NCBI GenBank assembly: GCA_963995505.1
Contig: OZ023180.1
Location: 3,410,501-3,474,500, forward strand
From: Hypericum androsaemum
Taxonomy: Eukaryota; Streptophyta; Magnoliopsida; Malpighiales; Hypericaceae
Direction of reading: 5' to 3'
Length of the DNA stretch: 64,000 nt
Under the pieces are notes generated by a model. That model ran no database searches. It was not told where the DNA came from and saw only the letters and a list, made by a program, of their open reading frames with translations. A program made the translations under genes and the position numbers. This document shows positions 10,510-21,915 of this stretch, piece by piece. The stretch's first letter is position 1; each line of letters begins with the position of its first letter.

Positions 10510-11890
10510 ATTATACAGAGAGAATCTAGTTTCAATGTTTTAAAACAAGGTTAGTAAATACGTGGTCTAACTGGTCGAATTTTTATTTGGTTTAAATCTA
10601 TTAAATGTGTATACTAGATTTTATTTAATAACCTTAAACAAGGACAAACTATTTTCAGTTTGGTAATTAGTAAAATAGATGATTTCATCTATTTTATTTC
10701 TAGCTTGAAAAATTGTTTTCTCAAAGTTCTTACTAATTTAATTCTAAAAATAAAGTTCTTACCAATTTATCTGACTATTACGCTCCTAGGCTAGGACCTA
10801 GAATACAATTTTTTAAAGGTATAATAGTTAGAAAATATTAAGGACTTGGAGGTACAATTCTTTAATCTGAAAGACGTGATAATAATATTTCAAACATTGT
10901 AGAAGAAATTGTCTATTTAACTAAACATTAAGGACTTTAAAATATTTTGCGTGCTTCATTTTATTTGTAAATGTTCGGTAACCAGAATTAAGTATTGCCG
11001 ATATATAGTTTAGTACCGGCGCCATGTAAAACTCAATTTCATTTTAATATTACCCAAATCCAAAACCACCAGTCAATTACAGACGATAATTTTTGACAGA
11101 GAATTAAAAGAAAAGGAATGAGATTATCTATCAAACTCTGACTCATCCTAACTTGGCTCAAGCTACCAGGCACATTTAAAAAACAGAATATAATTTAAGA
11201 TAACAACAATGAACTATTATAAGATATCCCATAAAATAATATTTTTTATAGATACTCTATCATGATGATGAATAGTTTTATTTCCATGGAAACTACATGC
11301 TATTCTGATTTCTACTAAACCAACAAATTAAATTCCATAGCATCATAATATAAAAGATGATAATTTATCTTCTGAATTTTAATACAAACGCATTCCCGCA
11401 ATTTATCTACTGAATTTTGATACAAATCCATTACCACAATTTCAACTTTGTTTAAAGAAAAAAAAACTTACCTACGTTGGTCAAATTCAATGTTTTAAAA
11501 AAACAAATTGCAAAATGGCCCAATATTTTTCGCTTCTCGGTTCACTTGATCCAATCGATTAGACCGTTGTTCGGATCAAATATTTTTATTTAAAAATATA
11601 TAACAATAATTATATCAAGTATTAAAATGTCAAATAATTATAAATATTTTTATAGTTTATTTAAAATCATAATTTAAAAGTATTAAAATCATAATTTAAT
11701 TATTTTTACTCTAATAAAACTTAAAAATATGTTTTTTGAACAATTCTTTTGACATTTTTTAATGCACATGCCGATCCTCCAATTGAACAAGTTCTCGACA
11801 CCGTTGACAATCGATTGGATTAATATCCGAGTTCTGGTAAAAAAAAGATCTGAAATTATTTCCAAGTTGTCGAATCATATTTTTTTTAAA
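10510..11890. other. AT-rich duplicated segment (matches 44760-45815)
   Basis: The order of words AAGGACAAACTATTTTCA, TAGTAAAATAGATGA, ATTACGCTCCTAG, GTACCGGCG, GACTCATCCTAACTTGGCTC and AGATACTCTATCATGATGATG is repeated in direct orientation at 44760-45815. No coding capacity, terminal repeats or RNA gene were recognised. It reads as duplicated intergenic DNA. Confidence 0.7.
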
Positions 11891-12260
11891 CTTTGGTCAC
11901 AATATTACCAAATATATTAGGGTAATTTTTCTGAGTGGTGCTAAAATTTCTGACAAATTCCAGAATAGGGTTGTCAAAGAAAGTTTTTCCTGTCTGGGGT
12001 TCTGCAAGAAACTGCACAATTTTGTGCGGTTTTTGTAAAAGCTGGTAGCTGCCGATAGCCGAGAATCTTCGCATCTGGCTCTGATCTTGAGCTTGGCTCA
12101 TCCGCTTCTTAGAGGAAAACACAATATTTTTTGTGTTTCTCGGCAGTAGGTGTACCACTATATATTCACATCTCCGTGAGTGCATCTGAGCGACCAGATA
12201 AAATACCACTCGAGTGTTTTTCATTAAAATGAGTAGAGAAAATAGGCCCATTGTTGAAAT
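11890..12260. other. Duplicated segment (matches 41720-42035)
   Basis: The words GAGTGGTGCTAAAATTTCTG, GACAAATTCCAGAAT, GAAAGTTTTTCCTGTCTGGG and ATCTTCGCATCTGGCTC recur directly at 41739-41960. The minus-strand frame across it is broken and not conserved in the other copy. Bases 12261-12812 hold AT-rich sequence, possibly intron or upstream sequence of the OB-fold fragment that follows, with nothing else recognised. Confidence 0.65.
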
Positions 12261-12812
12261 AGATTATAAAATTTTATATGGACCAAATTTTGACATCAAA
12301 GAACAGAAATGAGATATATGGAAATACATCAAGAAAATTTCGGAAGCACTTCCTCAAAAACTAATCAAAAGCAAGTACGACAATAACTTATTCAAAAGAA
12401 ATCTGTGGACGTCTGCCATTCACTTTGTTAAGACCGAAGGTATTCTATGTTTATAGCTTCAATTATCTAATTTTTTTTAAATAAAAATATTTAATCTTTT
12501 GTACATGTTTGATGATTGGAAACACATTTATTGGGAAAATAATTGAGGACTTCAAAAATACTGATAGTGGTACAATAATTTCACAGGTAATAGTTTTAAA
12601 ATTATCTTTTAAATTGAGTTTAATTATGATATTTGATATTTAATTTTATAGCAAGTATTTTGTAATTGCTTGTAGATGGTTGTGTAAGTGAAAAGTTTAA
12701 CTCGTATACATATCTACACACTCGCCACATTTCAAGTAGAATTAAAATATTTTTTAATAATGTCCGACTTATCTTGTGTTATGATAGTTACTTTACCTTT
12801 TATATTTTAAAG

Positions 12813-13060
12813 GATCCCACCTCCAGCATTCGCGGTAGCATAAAAGACTCTACCGGTACTGTTGATGCTCGATGTGTGATGTTGCTTAAAAATGTGAGCA
12901 TATCCTATTATTATTCTTTTTAACTTAATAAGGTTTGAATATTTGTTGATTGGTTTATGTGCTTCAGGTAAAAGTGGACTCGAACTGGAACAATAAGTAG
13001 TTTATGGTTAGTGATGAGAATGTGATCAACGTCATCAAGGAATATGGTGCAACTTCGTAA
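12813..13060 (+). pseudogene. OB-fold (DUF4539/HROB-like) terminal exons, decayed copy 1
   Basis: Exon 12813-12893 reads DPTSSIRGSIKDSTGTVDAR then CVMLLKN. It is bounded by a polypyrimidine/AG acceptor (…TTTTAAAG) and a GTGAGC donor. A second exon from 12968 (after TGCTTCAG) reads VKVDSNWNNK, a stop, then FMVSDENVINVIKEYGATS and a stop at 13058-13060. The inverted partner at 13583-13860 keeps the clearer family signature. An OB-fold of the plant DUF4539/HROB type (homologous-recombination factor) is my best match, from the LKDPTGTV…LxITxxNxVKV pattern; an RPA-like OB-fold is the alternative. The internal stop and missing upstream exons make it a pseudogene. Confidence 0.45.
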
Positions 13061-13582
13061 ACTTAGCATTGTTATGTCTTGTTGTTATTCAGGAATCATG
13101 CACTTTTAGTGTATTATTTGAGACTACTATGTAGGGATTATGTATGGATTATTAATATGCACTTTATTTTGTGTGTATTATTTGAAATTACTATGCATTT
13201 GTGACGACAAGGATGTCCTTATTTTCAAACAATTTTATATGAAACAACAATCAGACATCAATTTCTAAGCTAGTCTAGTCTATAAAATCAGCTTTTATCA
13301 CATGCACGCCTTAGTTTGTGAAATGTGCTTTTGTCACCATACATGCCTATTCTATGAAATCAACTTTTATCGCGTGCACGCCTATTGTACCTGTTTAAAA
13401 TATTCTTTACAAATACAAATAATACAGATAAGTTCAATTAAAAATAGTCAAAAACTGACAGATAATACTCATAATGTTCCATAGATAATACAATTTGATA
13501 AATTAAAATTACAGTCCACAGATATTGTTCCATGATTTTAATACAACCAAATCAGAAAAGTAGAAGGAAATACATCATGAGC
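13061..13582. other. Spacer at the centre of the large inverted duplication
   Basis: AT-rich sequence lies between the two inverted copies of the OB-fold exons. A short direct repeat, ATGAAATCAACTTTTATC / ATAAAATCAGCTTTTATC with CATGCACGCCT, occurs two to three times at 13280-13385. No gene, terminal repeat or RNA was recognised. Confidence 0.6.
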
Positions 13583-13860
13583 ACTAACTCGAAGTTTCTC
13601 CACATTTTGCGAATACTTTGACCACATTATATTTGGTAATGTTGATAACAAAAACTCTGCGGAATAGAGAAAAGAGTAAAACTTATGTAGAATGTACACA
13701 GATTATGTCAATTTGAATCACATATTTAATAATTATACATTAGTATAATATCAAATATACTCACATTTGTCAAGATCAATGCATTTTCTACCCCAATATT
13801 AAATACTTCTTTGGTGAAATCAGTGTGATGTATGCTTACATTTACAGTACCGGTTGGGTC
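13583..13860 (-). pseudogene. OB-fold (DUF4539/HROB-like) terminal exons, copy 2, inverted
   Basis: The minus-strand exon 13860-13765 reads DPTGTVNVSIHHTDFTKEVF then NIGVENALILTN, with a TTTTAAAG acceptor and a GTGAGT donor. A downstream stretch, 13657-13583, reads VFVINITKYNVVKVFAKCGE, then TSS and a stop. DPTGTV…SIH followed by NIT…VVKV matches the C-terminal OB-fold of plant DUF4539/HROB-like proteins as I know them. The intron acceptor phase does not join the two exons cleanly and no upstream exons are seen. It is less damaged than the copy at 12813-13060. Both lie symmetrically about the centre of the inverted duplication. Confidence 0.48.
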
Positions 13861-13984
13861 CTTTAAAATATAAAAAAATAACAGTGAATTTAATTTATAT
13901 TAAAAAATTGTAGAAAATGCAACAAAACGTGCGTTTCACACGCGCAAAAATTTATAACGCACAAAAGGTCGCATTTTGATTCGA

Positions 13985-14115
13985 GGTTTAATTTTCTCGC
14001 GACGATTTGGAACATCTGGACAGCAAGAAACCAAGTCATCTTTCAAGGCATAAACCCAGATACATCAGGCCTCATATCCATGATTCTGAGAAATTCCATG
14101 GCGTGGCATAATTGG
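13985..14115 (+). pseudogene. LINE ORF2 C-terminal scrap
   Basis: The plus strand reads FLATIWNIWTARNQVIFQGI then NPDTSGLISMILRNSMAWHN. The WNIW-AR-QVIF pattern lies between the zinc-binding region and the RNase H domain of plant L1-type ORF2 proteins. Only about 45 residues remain. Flanking DNA at 14120-14380 shows no further LINE domain. Confidence 0.5.
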
Positions 14116-14379
14116 TCAGGAGTTTCGCATTCTTACCATAGACAAGATTTTAACGCTGGTGCTGCAGAATATTTTTGCAAATATGTAGTACAATCCTACG
14201 CGGGGGTCTCATGTTCTAGGTACAAAGACAAAATGTTCTGTTTTATCAAAACAGGGCAACTCTGTTTTCGCTTGTTCTGTAAGGGCTCGTCAAACGGGCC
14301 TTACAAGTGCAAAATGTACTAGTTTCATAAAATTTCAACTTCTTCGAAAAACGAGAATTCTGTAATGTTAAAGTATAGA

Positions 14380-14990
14380 ACAGTAAAATAAAATATAACT
14401 GCATAATCCATTTCCTAGCCACAAACTTCTGTAACAAGAGCATGAAGAGCTTATTAGCCGCATACATCTTTTTTCTCTTGGCCTCTCTTTCCTGAAGATG
14501 ACAAAACTGCAGCTACTGAAGCACGACTCCTCTGAAAGGCCACTGCTGCTGAAATCCATTTGTCTTGCCTACATAAAACAAGCATCTACCTTCTTGCCTC
14601 TTTTTATAACCAGACCACCGTTCTAGAACTCCGAAGGACAATGCAACTCCAGAGAAGGAAGTCGGATGGTCCAAAGCTTGGTCCACGATTCTGCTACGCC
14701 GGGATGGAGCAAGACCCAGATTTGCATGACGCTTTTCTCCGATTCTTTTTCCCCGAGTTGGAAGCTACTCAAGGCCAGGAAGCCGTTCAATGTGAGCAAA
14801 CAAAGAGAGGGAATGGGAGTTTCAAAAACGTCGATATGGGTTTCCATGGGGCACATGAAAGTGGTAAAGGCCTCGGCTGCCATGTTGAAGGAGACTATGT
14901 TGTACTCTACATACAATTTGGTTCTAATGTCTATCAGTGTTGGATGGGGTTGATCAAGGGGTCCAACAACGAATCAGTGATCTGGTTCAC
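14380..14990 (-). pseudogene. F-box associated (FBA) domain fragment
   Basis: The minus-strand frame 14930-14623 contains IVSFNMAAEAFTTF, LCLLTLNGFLALSSFQLGEK, IWVLLHPGVAESWTKLWTI and LPSLELHCPSEF, then a stop followed in frame by NGGLVIKRGKK. This is the order seen in plant F-box proteins: an 'I.SFD...E.F' strand, 'L....G.L.L', 'IWVL...GV.ESWTKL.TI', then '..NGEL..'. Known F-box proteins of this type are SCF ubiquitin-ligase adaptors. Here the N-terminal F-box is missing and the C-terminal part is interrupted, so only a remnant survives. Confidence 0.6.
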
Positions 14991-15031
14991 TATATACTCA
15001 AACTATAATTGGACATCAACACGTGGTTGTC

Positions 15032-15080
15032 AAACTAGATGGCCAATTTTTTTTTTTCGAGGAAAACTAGATGGCCAATT
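15032..15080 (-). mobile_element. 15-bp LINE tail stub between 17-bp direct repeats
   Basis: The 17-bp direct repeat AAACTAGATGGCCAATT occurs at 15032-15048 and 15064-15080. Between the copies lie only 15 bp: nine T's then CGAGGA. On the minus strand this is TCCTCG followed by a poly(A) run, like the ends of other LINE-type inserts here (TTCGAGTTAAAA near 49245). The other duplication arm (10470-10490) has the target once. It is probably an L1 insertion truncated almost to its tail. Confidence 0.65.
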
Positions 15081-15860
15081 GGGTTTCAAGTAAATTGCAA
15101 ATAAATTCCCGTGGCCGCCGCACGAGCGTTAGTCCAGGTGAATCGAAGCTGCCAATCATGAAGCGCGTGTCAATTTTGCAACCTCGGTGAAGTTCCAGGA
15201 AGCTGGATTCTGGTCTGCCCTTGGACCCAACAGCTTTCTTTTTGTCTCTTTTTCTCCACCTGGTCAAAACTGTCGTGATGTCCGATGCGACGTCGTCTGA
15301 ATTATTATGGACGCTTATTAATATTATTTTCTTCTTCTCGAATGGCGATTATTTAATTATTTAAATAGATGTTTCCGAAGACTCAAGTCTGAATTACCTT
15401 TGAACTAACCATGACACGTGCGAAAAAATGCCCCCAAAAGAAAAAGATTGATACGTCCCTTAAAAAAGGAAATTAAAGAAAAAGAATTATATATTGTTAG
15501 GTGCCAATCAGTTAAATTAAAAAGGTCTAAGTTGGAACATTCATATTTGTTAGAATAAGTTTGCCATTTTTAAAATTCTTAATCGACTTAAACTTAAATT
15601 AGTCGGTGTATTGAGCTTCGTCATCCTTTCTAATATACTAGGATGAAGAGCTAGATATTTTTTTTGAATATTATTCTTTTTGAGATTATACGCGTTTGTA
15701 CTATAAACTGTTGTTCGGAGCTAATCCATTTTCTGGAAGTTATTCAAGAAAATAAAGTTCACGGGGGTGATTCTATTTAGCTTGTGAATTTGAATGAACA
15801 TAAAAAAATACTCTCTTTTTATACTAGTATTGCACCGATAAACAAATTAATTAACAGGGA
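15081..15860. other. Inverted-duplication arm B (matches 8470-9395)
   Basis: This is the reverse-complement partner of 8470-9395, with conserved blocks at 15110-15300 and 15740-15800. Apparent reading frames exist on both strands in both arms but are not preserved between them. Bases 15861-16350 hold AT-rich sequence with no recognised gene. Confidence 0.75.
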
Positions 15861-16359
15861 AGATCTCTTTTATTAAGGGAATAATAATTACATATAATAC
15901 ATCTGGATCTAGTATAGAATTTTCTTGTACGAGTTTGTAGGCTCACTTGTTAAAATTCTCACACAGTAAAATTCTACAGAAAAGAATTAGAATCTAATAA
16001 AACCGGCCCAACAGAATAGGAATCTAATGAGAGTTCTTAATCCCTCAAAAATAATAATGAGAGTTCTTGATTGGACTGGCACAACAGGGAAGAGCTCCAT
16101 CATTTAGGAAGCAAACTTTACGTGGTTGCCAGACCCAAAAAAAAAAATTTACATGGTTGTAATTTACTTTACGTGGTTGTTGAAATTACCGGGTTGGTTG
16201 TTGCAATAGGGTGTGTTGTTTTTGTTTATAGGCCTAAAAGTTAGAATTTGTATTTTATTTTTTATATCCAGATTCGGCGCTTCTATTTTTACGGTGATTC
16301 TTTTAAACACTATTTTTACTTATTTGCAAAATTAAAAATCAAACTTTCTCAGAGAAATT

Positions 16360-16460
16360 CAATTTTTTATACTATTCGAACTGACGCTTGTTCTAAACTC
16401 TTGGTTTTACTAATTCCTAACTGAAGGAATTGTTCCGATTACAGTCTTCTAGAGGGGTTC
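16360..16460 (-). other. J20-like 3' flank, copy B
   Basis: The reverse complement of this stretch matches 1895-1965 and 51485-51550: AGAAGACTATAACCGGAACA, TAGTTAGGAATTAGTAAAAC and CAAGAGTTT. It lies downstream of the minus-strand gene at 22177-22770, separated from it by later insertions (16461-22000). Confidence 0.75.
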
Positions 16461-16464
16461 AAAT

Positions 16465-16965
16465 TCAGTGGGGACATGGGTAATCCCTACTGAAAGGGAC
16501 ATGGGCAATATTGGAAATACAATAATTAAAATAATTAAAAAAAATATCAGCAAAATAATACAATTTATGGAAATACAAGTATGGGAATATTGGTTTCTAT
16601 TTTCTCGGATATTGGTTTCCATCTTCTATGCTATTGGTTTCATTCTACTATGATATTGGTTTCCATCTTCTATGCTATTGGTTTCATTCTACTATGATAT
16701 TGGTTTACATCTTCTATGTTATTGGTTTCATTCTACTATGACATTGGTTTCATCCTACTATGATATTGGTTTCATTCCACCGTGATATTAGTTTTCATCT
16801 TCTCCAATATTGGTATCCCATTATAAGTGAAAATATATACCATTTGAATGTATTGATTTCATTCTTCTCGAATATTGGTATCAAAGTGATCCCAATCATC
16901 AACAAAGTACAACTTCTAGTCATAAAAAGAATGGATAGAACCTCGTTCTCATAAGCAACTGGTTA
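16465..16965. repeat. Minisatellite with TATTGGTTTC core
   Basis: At least eight imperfect copies of a ~22-bp half unit (TATTGGTTTCATTCTACTATG / TATTGGTTTCCATCTTCTATG) form a ~44-bp higher-order repeat at 16590-16800. The start (GTGGGGACATGGGTAATCCC) resembles the flanks of the TATTGGTTTGCATG repeats at 23815, 38095 and 48130, so these are probably one family of non-autonomous elements with internal repeats. Bases 16970-17310 hold an unrecognised AT-rich stretch. Confidence 0.65.
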
Positions 16966-17699
16966 AATAACTGGGGGTTAATTCCACTCACTCCCCGTAA
17001 AGAAAAACTCAAAAATTATCAAGAAAGGATCAGAACATCAACATTGACACAAAACAGAAACATTCATTATTCTAAAAAAATATAGAAACCCTTCATTGAA
17101 AAAGATAAGACTCGTACAGACTGGAACCCTAGACTCAAATCTAAGATTACAAAAGGAATTGGACCACAAGCCGATGAATTACAACGATGAAATAAAACAA
17201 ACTACACCGACAACAAAGTAGAAATTGTAACAAAACAAATCCTCTTGCTTGTTGGCTAGTCTTCCCCATTTGCGGACTGCTTCTCGCTTGCCGGGACTTC
17301 AGACATCGGGACGGGATATAAAAACTTTCAAAAAAGTGTGTCGTGTTTATCTCCGGCCACCATTCAACCAATGACCCCAATTTTCCGGTGATGACGTGGA
17401 ACACAAATGTTCCACATCATTTTAAGTTGTTGATTAGGATTACATATATTAAAAAGGAAAAAACTTCTCTCTCCTCACTTTCTCGGGAAACCTAGAGACT
17501 AGGGAAAGAGGAAAGGACGCTATTAATTAATAACAAAAAATTAACTTCATTTCTTTTTCAACCTTATTCCTAAGATTACTCACGTATCTTCCAAACTCAT
17601 CCAGAATAACAAATTAATTTTGTTCATTATCACAAGGAATAATATCCGAAACCCAACATCACCTCAAACAACAAAGATAACTTCAGTTCCTTTTTTTAA

Positions 17700-20510
17700 C
17701 TTTTGTCCTTTCCCTATATTGTAAAGCAGCATCATAAACACTAAAACAAGCACTATCATAACTATTGAAACAAGAACCGCAAATCTCATGGCAAATATGC
17801 AGTAACATTTCAATCAAATGTACCAAAAGTATCAACATTCTAACTTGTCCAAAAGTATTCAACATACTACTCAAAAGTATCCAAAACCTCGTAGCATGGA
17901 CAGTAACATGCCAAACCAAATGTACCAAAATAATCAAAATTCTAACTTGTCCAAAAGTGTCTAAACCTATCATATAAGTTGTCGCACTTATTGATCTTGC
18001 AACTGATGTAGATGCGGATAATGTGGCAGAATTTTGCCTTCGAACCCTCTGCTGCCAATCTGTCTCTCCTGTTATTGCTGCTCCACAATTCCTGCTATTA
18101 TGTCCCACTTGCTTACATTTGCCATATCGCTTGGTTTCTCCAACTCTTGACACCTTGGTCGGATGTGGAGGCTCATCTGTCCCTCGCTTTCGTAGTTTCT
18201 TTGGCCTCCCAGGTGGTTTTTTTACAATAGGTGAGTTGATGTCCGGTTGGGTAGACACAGGCCACTCATTCCTGCTCGTGATGGGGTTCAATTTGGGCAC
18301 ATAAGTAGCAATAAAAGTCTCTTTGTAATCAGAATTCAGAAGTTAAGACAAACAAGATATTTTGTGCAAGTACTAAAACAACTTTAATGAAATTGAAATA
18401 TTTACTTGCTATAGCATTTGTGCAAATAATCTTCTAGTAGTTCTTTATTAGAATGGATTAAGGCACATGCATGTACATATGAAATACCACTAATGTCCCA
18501 CATCCTGCAGGTACAGCTTCTACCTCTTAGGTCAACAACACATGAATGATGTCCATTGTTAACCTCAAACTTTAAATTTTTAGCTGGATGGGAGCTCCAA
18601 TCTCTTGACTTAGACTTTAAGTCGTACAATTTCTTACTAACTTTTGGCCCAAGCTTTCCATTATGCTGCTTCATCCCCTCATATTGAATATGGTAGCGAG
18701 TCATGATCTTTCTCCGGTAGTATTCTAGAAAAGACAATACAGAAAAATGCCTCCCATAGAGTATCCAAGCATTGAATGATTCAGCAACATTGTTGACGAC
18801 TAGGTCAGTTTTACAACCTACTCAAAACATAACAAAACATCTAAAAAAAAAACTTTAAAATAATCTACAATACAAACTTGTCCAACAGCTTACCTTCTGA
18901 GAAGTGGAATCTTGACCAGCAACTTGGATCGCATCTTAGAAGCCAATCTGCAGCTTCTTGTCCATTTGATAGGGCCTTCAACCTGTCCATGTATGTTTCA
19001 AATGTCCGCTTACTTTTAGTGTAAGAGGCAGCCTTGAATAAGTCTCTAAGCTCCTTAGCTTTAAAGAGTGGCTTAAAATTTTTGTATATGTGTTGTACAC
19101 AAAGACGATGTTCTTTCTCAGGTATTAATTGATAAAATACTATTTCCAACCCCTGTGGATAAAATTGAAGTCATAAAAAAATCATAAAATTAAAGAGAAT
19201 CAGTAAAAAGAAAAGCATACCTTTTGTCGATTAAACATGAAAATCTAACCTTTTAAAAGGTTGGATTTTCAACCCCTGTGGATAAAATTGAAGTCATAAG
19301 AAAATCATAAAATTAAAGAGAATCAGTAAAAAGAAAAGCATACCTTTTGTCGATCAGACGATGTTCTTTCTCAGGCATTAATTGATAAAATACTATTTCT
19401 AACCCCTGTGGATAAAATTGATGTCATAAGAAAATTATAAAATTAAAGAGAATCAGTAAAAAAAAAGCTTACCTTTTGTCGATTAGACATAAAAATCCAA
19501 CATATTTCATCAATATTACTGAAGTTCTAAAATAACAAGTCTATAAACCACTACCAAGTATTCTTACACTCAGAATCTACAAGGGCAATGGCTAGAGGAT
19601 ATAAACCATCATCCCCATCCCTAGCAACATCAGATAATAGATGCCCCCCATTTCACCTTTCATGAAACAACCATCTAGACAAACGAATGGTCTGATGCCA
19701 TTAAAATACCCTTGCTTTTATTTGAAATGTATCACTACCCATGTACTGACTAGCATGAATCCTAAAGCCACAACCATTCTCACATACAGCTGTCACTTTA
19801 GTACTTGTATTTTTCTTATAAAAAAAATTCAACCCCCACTTCAAGCACCATTCTTTGAGTGCATCCCTAAAAATATATCTGTCTTTGAATAACATACCTA
19901 AGGCTAGTCTAGTCTTATCAAATCCTCCAACTTCTTGAAACTCAAGTAAGTTAACATTCTCACCATCGCTATCATAAATTTGCTCAGTCACAAATTCTGT
20001 CGCACGACCTGGATCAAAGTAAAAGTCCTTCAATTCTCCACCATCCGGCAAATTGAACTCACTCAAATATTGCTCATGGTCAAATCCTTCATAGATAACC
20101 TGCTCTGGATCAGATAAAGAGTCATTTTCATCAGACCTACTATCTCCATCACTCCTATCTACTTCTCCATCAGAAATTTTCCCACCTTGGACAACAATTT
20201 CATCACCTTCCACTTCGCCTAAATAAACATGAAGAATCTCTTCACCGCCAAGCTCTGATAACATTTGCCTCACTTCATTGTCACTAACTATCTCAACATA
20301 ATGATCCTCACCTTCAACCCCTAGTTTTCTATACCACATTCTGAAATTGTCAAAATTCTGCTCCTTAAAAATCTCTTGCATGTCCCAAAAATATAACCTA
20401 TCAATGTCCACATTTTCAACTACAACTTGTTCACCTCCAATATAGCCCTTCAAAGGATTTAAAACCCAATGACCACCATAATGATAAACCAATGTCACAT
20501 GCTCCATCAC
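17700..20510 (-). pseudogene. MuDR-type transposase, degraded
   Basis: In minus-strand order: 20510-19701 gives an acidic N-terminal region with a PB1-like start (VTLVYHYGGHWV) and the Mutator DNA-binding domain (LALGMLFKDRYIFRDALKEW; VCENGCGFRIHAS). After a frame break, 19700-19530 gives CLDGCFMKGEMGGHLLSDVA, RDGDDGLYPLAIVDSECKN, the DDE core with the expected Asp residues. 19149-18865 gives LCVQHIYKNFKPLF with the CxxH motif. 18737-18402 gives the SWIM region CTCRMWDISGISYVHACA, in which the third Cys is Tyr. 18300-17700 gives PPGRPKK and a CCHC-like knuckle whose first Cys is Tyr. Frameshifts, internal duplications and lost zinc ligands make it non-functional. Confidence 0.85.
19100..19495. 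repeat. ~115-bp tandem duplication inside the transposase gene
   Basis: The stretch CCCCTGTGGATAAAATTGA…AAAGAGAATCAGTAAAAA…ACCTTTTGTCGAT occurs three times (about 19153, 19275, 19405). GACGATGTTCTTTCTCAGG occurs twice (19104 and 19358). The repeats span an exon-intron edge of the transposase and break its frame. Confidence 0.75.
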
Positions 20511-21003
20511 TGCATTACCAAAAATAACATAATATCATTTAACAAAATAATTAAGCAAACCCAGTAGTATATCACAAACAAATACAATGATGAACTAATG
20601 TCTAATCTAGAGTTGTCGTCCCCATCTCACAATCTCTTAGCCTCGTTCGGAGTTAATTTTCTCAAACTAAAAATAATAAAATAAATAAATACTAACCCAT
20701 TAAATTTTGACCCTTACTCGAGCTCTTCTGGGTTCTTCAATTTAGAAAGGGCTCTATTTGGATAGCTTTTGATTGAACATTTGTCTTGTTAAGTTTAGGG
20801 ATGGAGATTTATTGTAGGTTTAGGGGAGAAGGAAAAAAAGAAGAAAAAAGCAACCGGAAGAAGAAATATTTTCTGTAAAAAAAATCCATTAACTTGATAA
20901 ATATTACTAACCCATTAAGTTAGTGTGTCTAGGTAGTTACGCAGCACACGTGTTTCTTTTTTTAAATAATTTTGGATGTCCACGTCATCCCGATATTGCC
21001 ATG

Positions 21004-21915
21004 TAGGGGTGTGCAAATGGGATTTGGGCTACGGGATATCCCGAATTTTTTCGGTATTCGGGAGTTCGGGATCGGGATATCGGTATTCGAGATTTAATTC
21101 GGTAGTGATTTTTGGGAAAATTCGGTGAATTTCGGTATTCGGTAGAATTTCGGGATATACCGGTATTATACCGAAATATACCGAATACCGAAGTACTGAA
21201 TAGAAATTTACCAAATTATAAATATAAGGAAAAAAAACCTCTCAACCTCACCCTCTCAGAAACGAGGTGCACGGCCTCACCCTCTCAAAAAAAAAACCTC
21301 ACAAGTCACAACCTCACCCTCTCAAAAAATCCACGACACGAGTCACGACCTCACCCCATCCCTCACGGCGCCGCCCTCGTCCCTCACGGCCTCACCCTTG
21401 TCCCTCACGACCTCACCCAGCTCTCCTAAATGTAAGTTTCAATTTGGGAATTTGACCTAGGTTTCGATTTGGATTTTTTAATTTAGAGTTTGTCTTTTTG
21501 ATTTGGGATTTTCGATTAGGGTTTCGATATAGAGTTCTGAGTTGGTAAATTGAGTGAGGTCTTAGACTAAATTGAGTGAGGTTTTCGATTTGGGTCATTA
21601 GTTAGTGAATTTTTTGTAGTTGAGTTGTCATGTGGATTTTTTTCTGGATTGGGGGTTTCGATATTTTGTTGTTGAACTTGAATTCGTGGTTGTTTGAACT
21701 ATGTTTGTGTTGTTGTATTAAATTTTGAGTTGGTAACTTTTTTTCCATGTAAAATTCGGGATTACGGGTAAATCCCGATCCCAATCCCGAATTTAATTCG
21801 GTATTTGGTATGATACCGAATTAATTTCGGGATCGGGATCGGGATTGAGTTTTTTTGAAATTCAGTATTCGGGATTTGGTATTTGGGATCGGGATATCCC
21901 GAATGCACACCCCTA
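21004..21915. mobile_element. hAT-like non-autonomous element, copy 2
   Basis: Inverted termini TAGGGGTGTGCA (21004) and TGCACACCCCTA (ending 21915) are bounded by a perfect 8-bp direct repeat TTGCCATG (20996-21003 and 21916-21923), the hAT duplication length. Subterminal regions hold repeated ATTCGGTA and GGGATATCCCGAA motifs in opposite orientations. The interior has five or more CTCACCCTCTC / CTCACGGCCTCAC repeats at 21240-21420. No transposase is encoded. It inserted into the right end of the MULE at 17315-21990 and is younger than that element. Confidence 0.82.

Noticed and set aside
9940..10510. Several long Ser/Pro/Arg-rich minus-strand frames
   Set aside because: They overlap in different phases of a CT/GC-rich retroposon interior, show no domain and have no preserved relative.
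14560..15093. 177-residue plus-strand frame
   Set aside because: The opposite strand carries the F-box associated domain signature; the plus frame is its shadow.
16468..16653. Ile-rich plus-strand frame as a membrane peptide
   Set aside because: It derives from AT-rich DNA and the TATTGGTTTC repeats.
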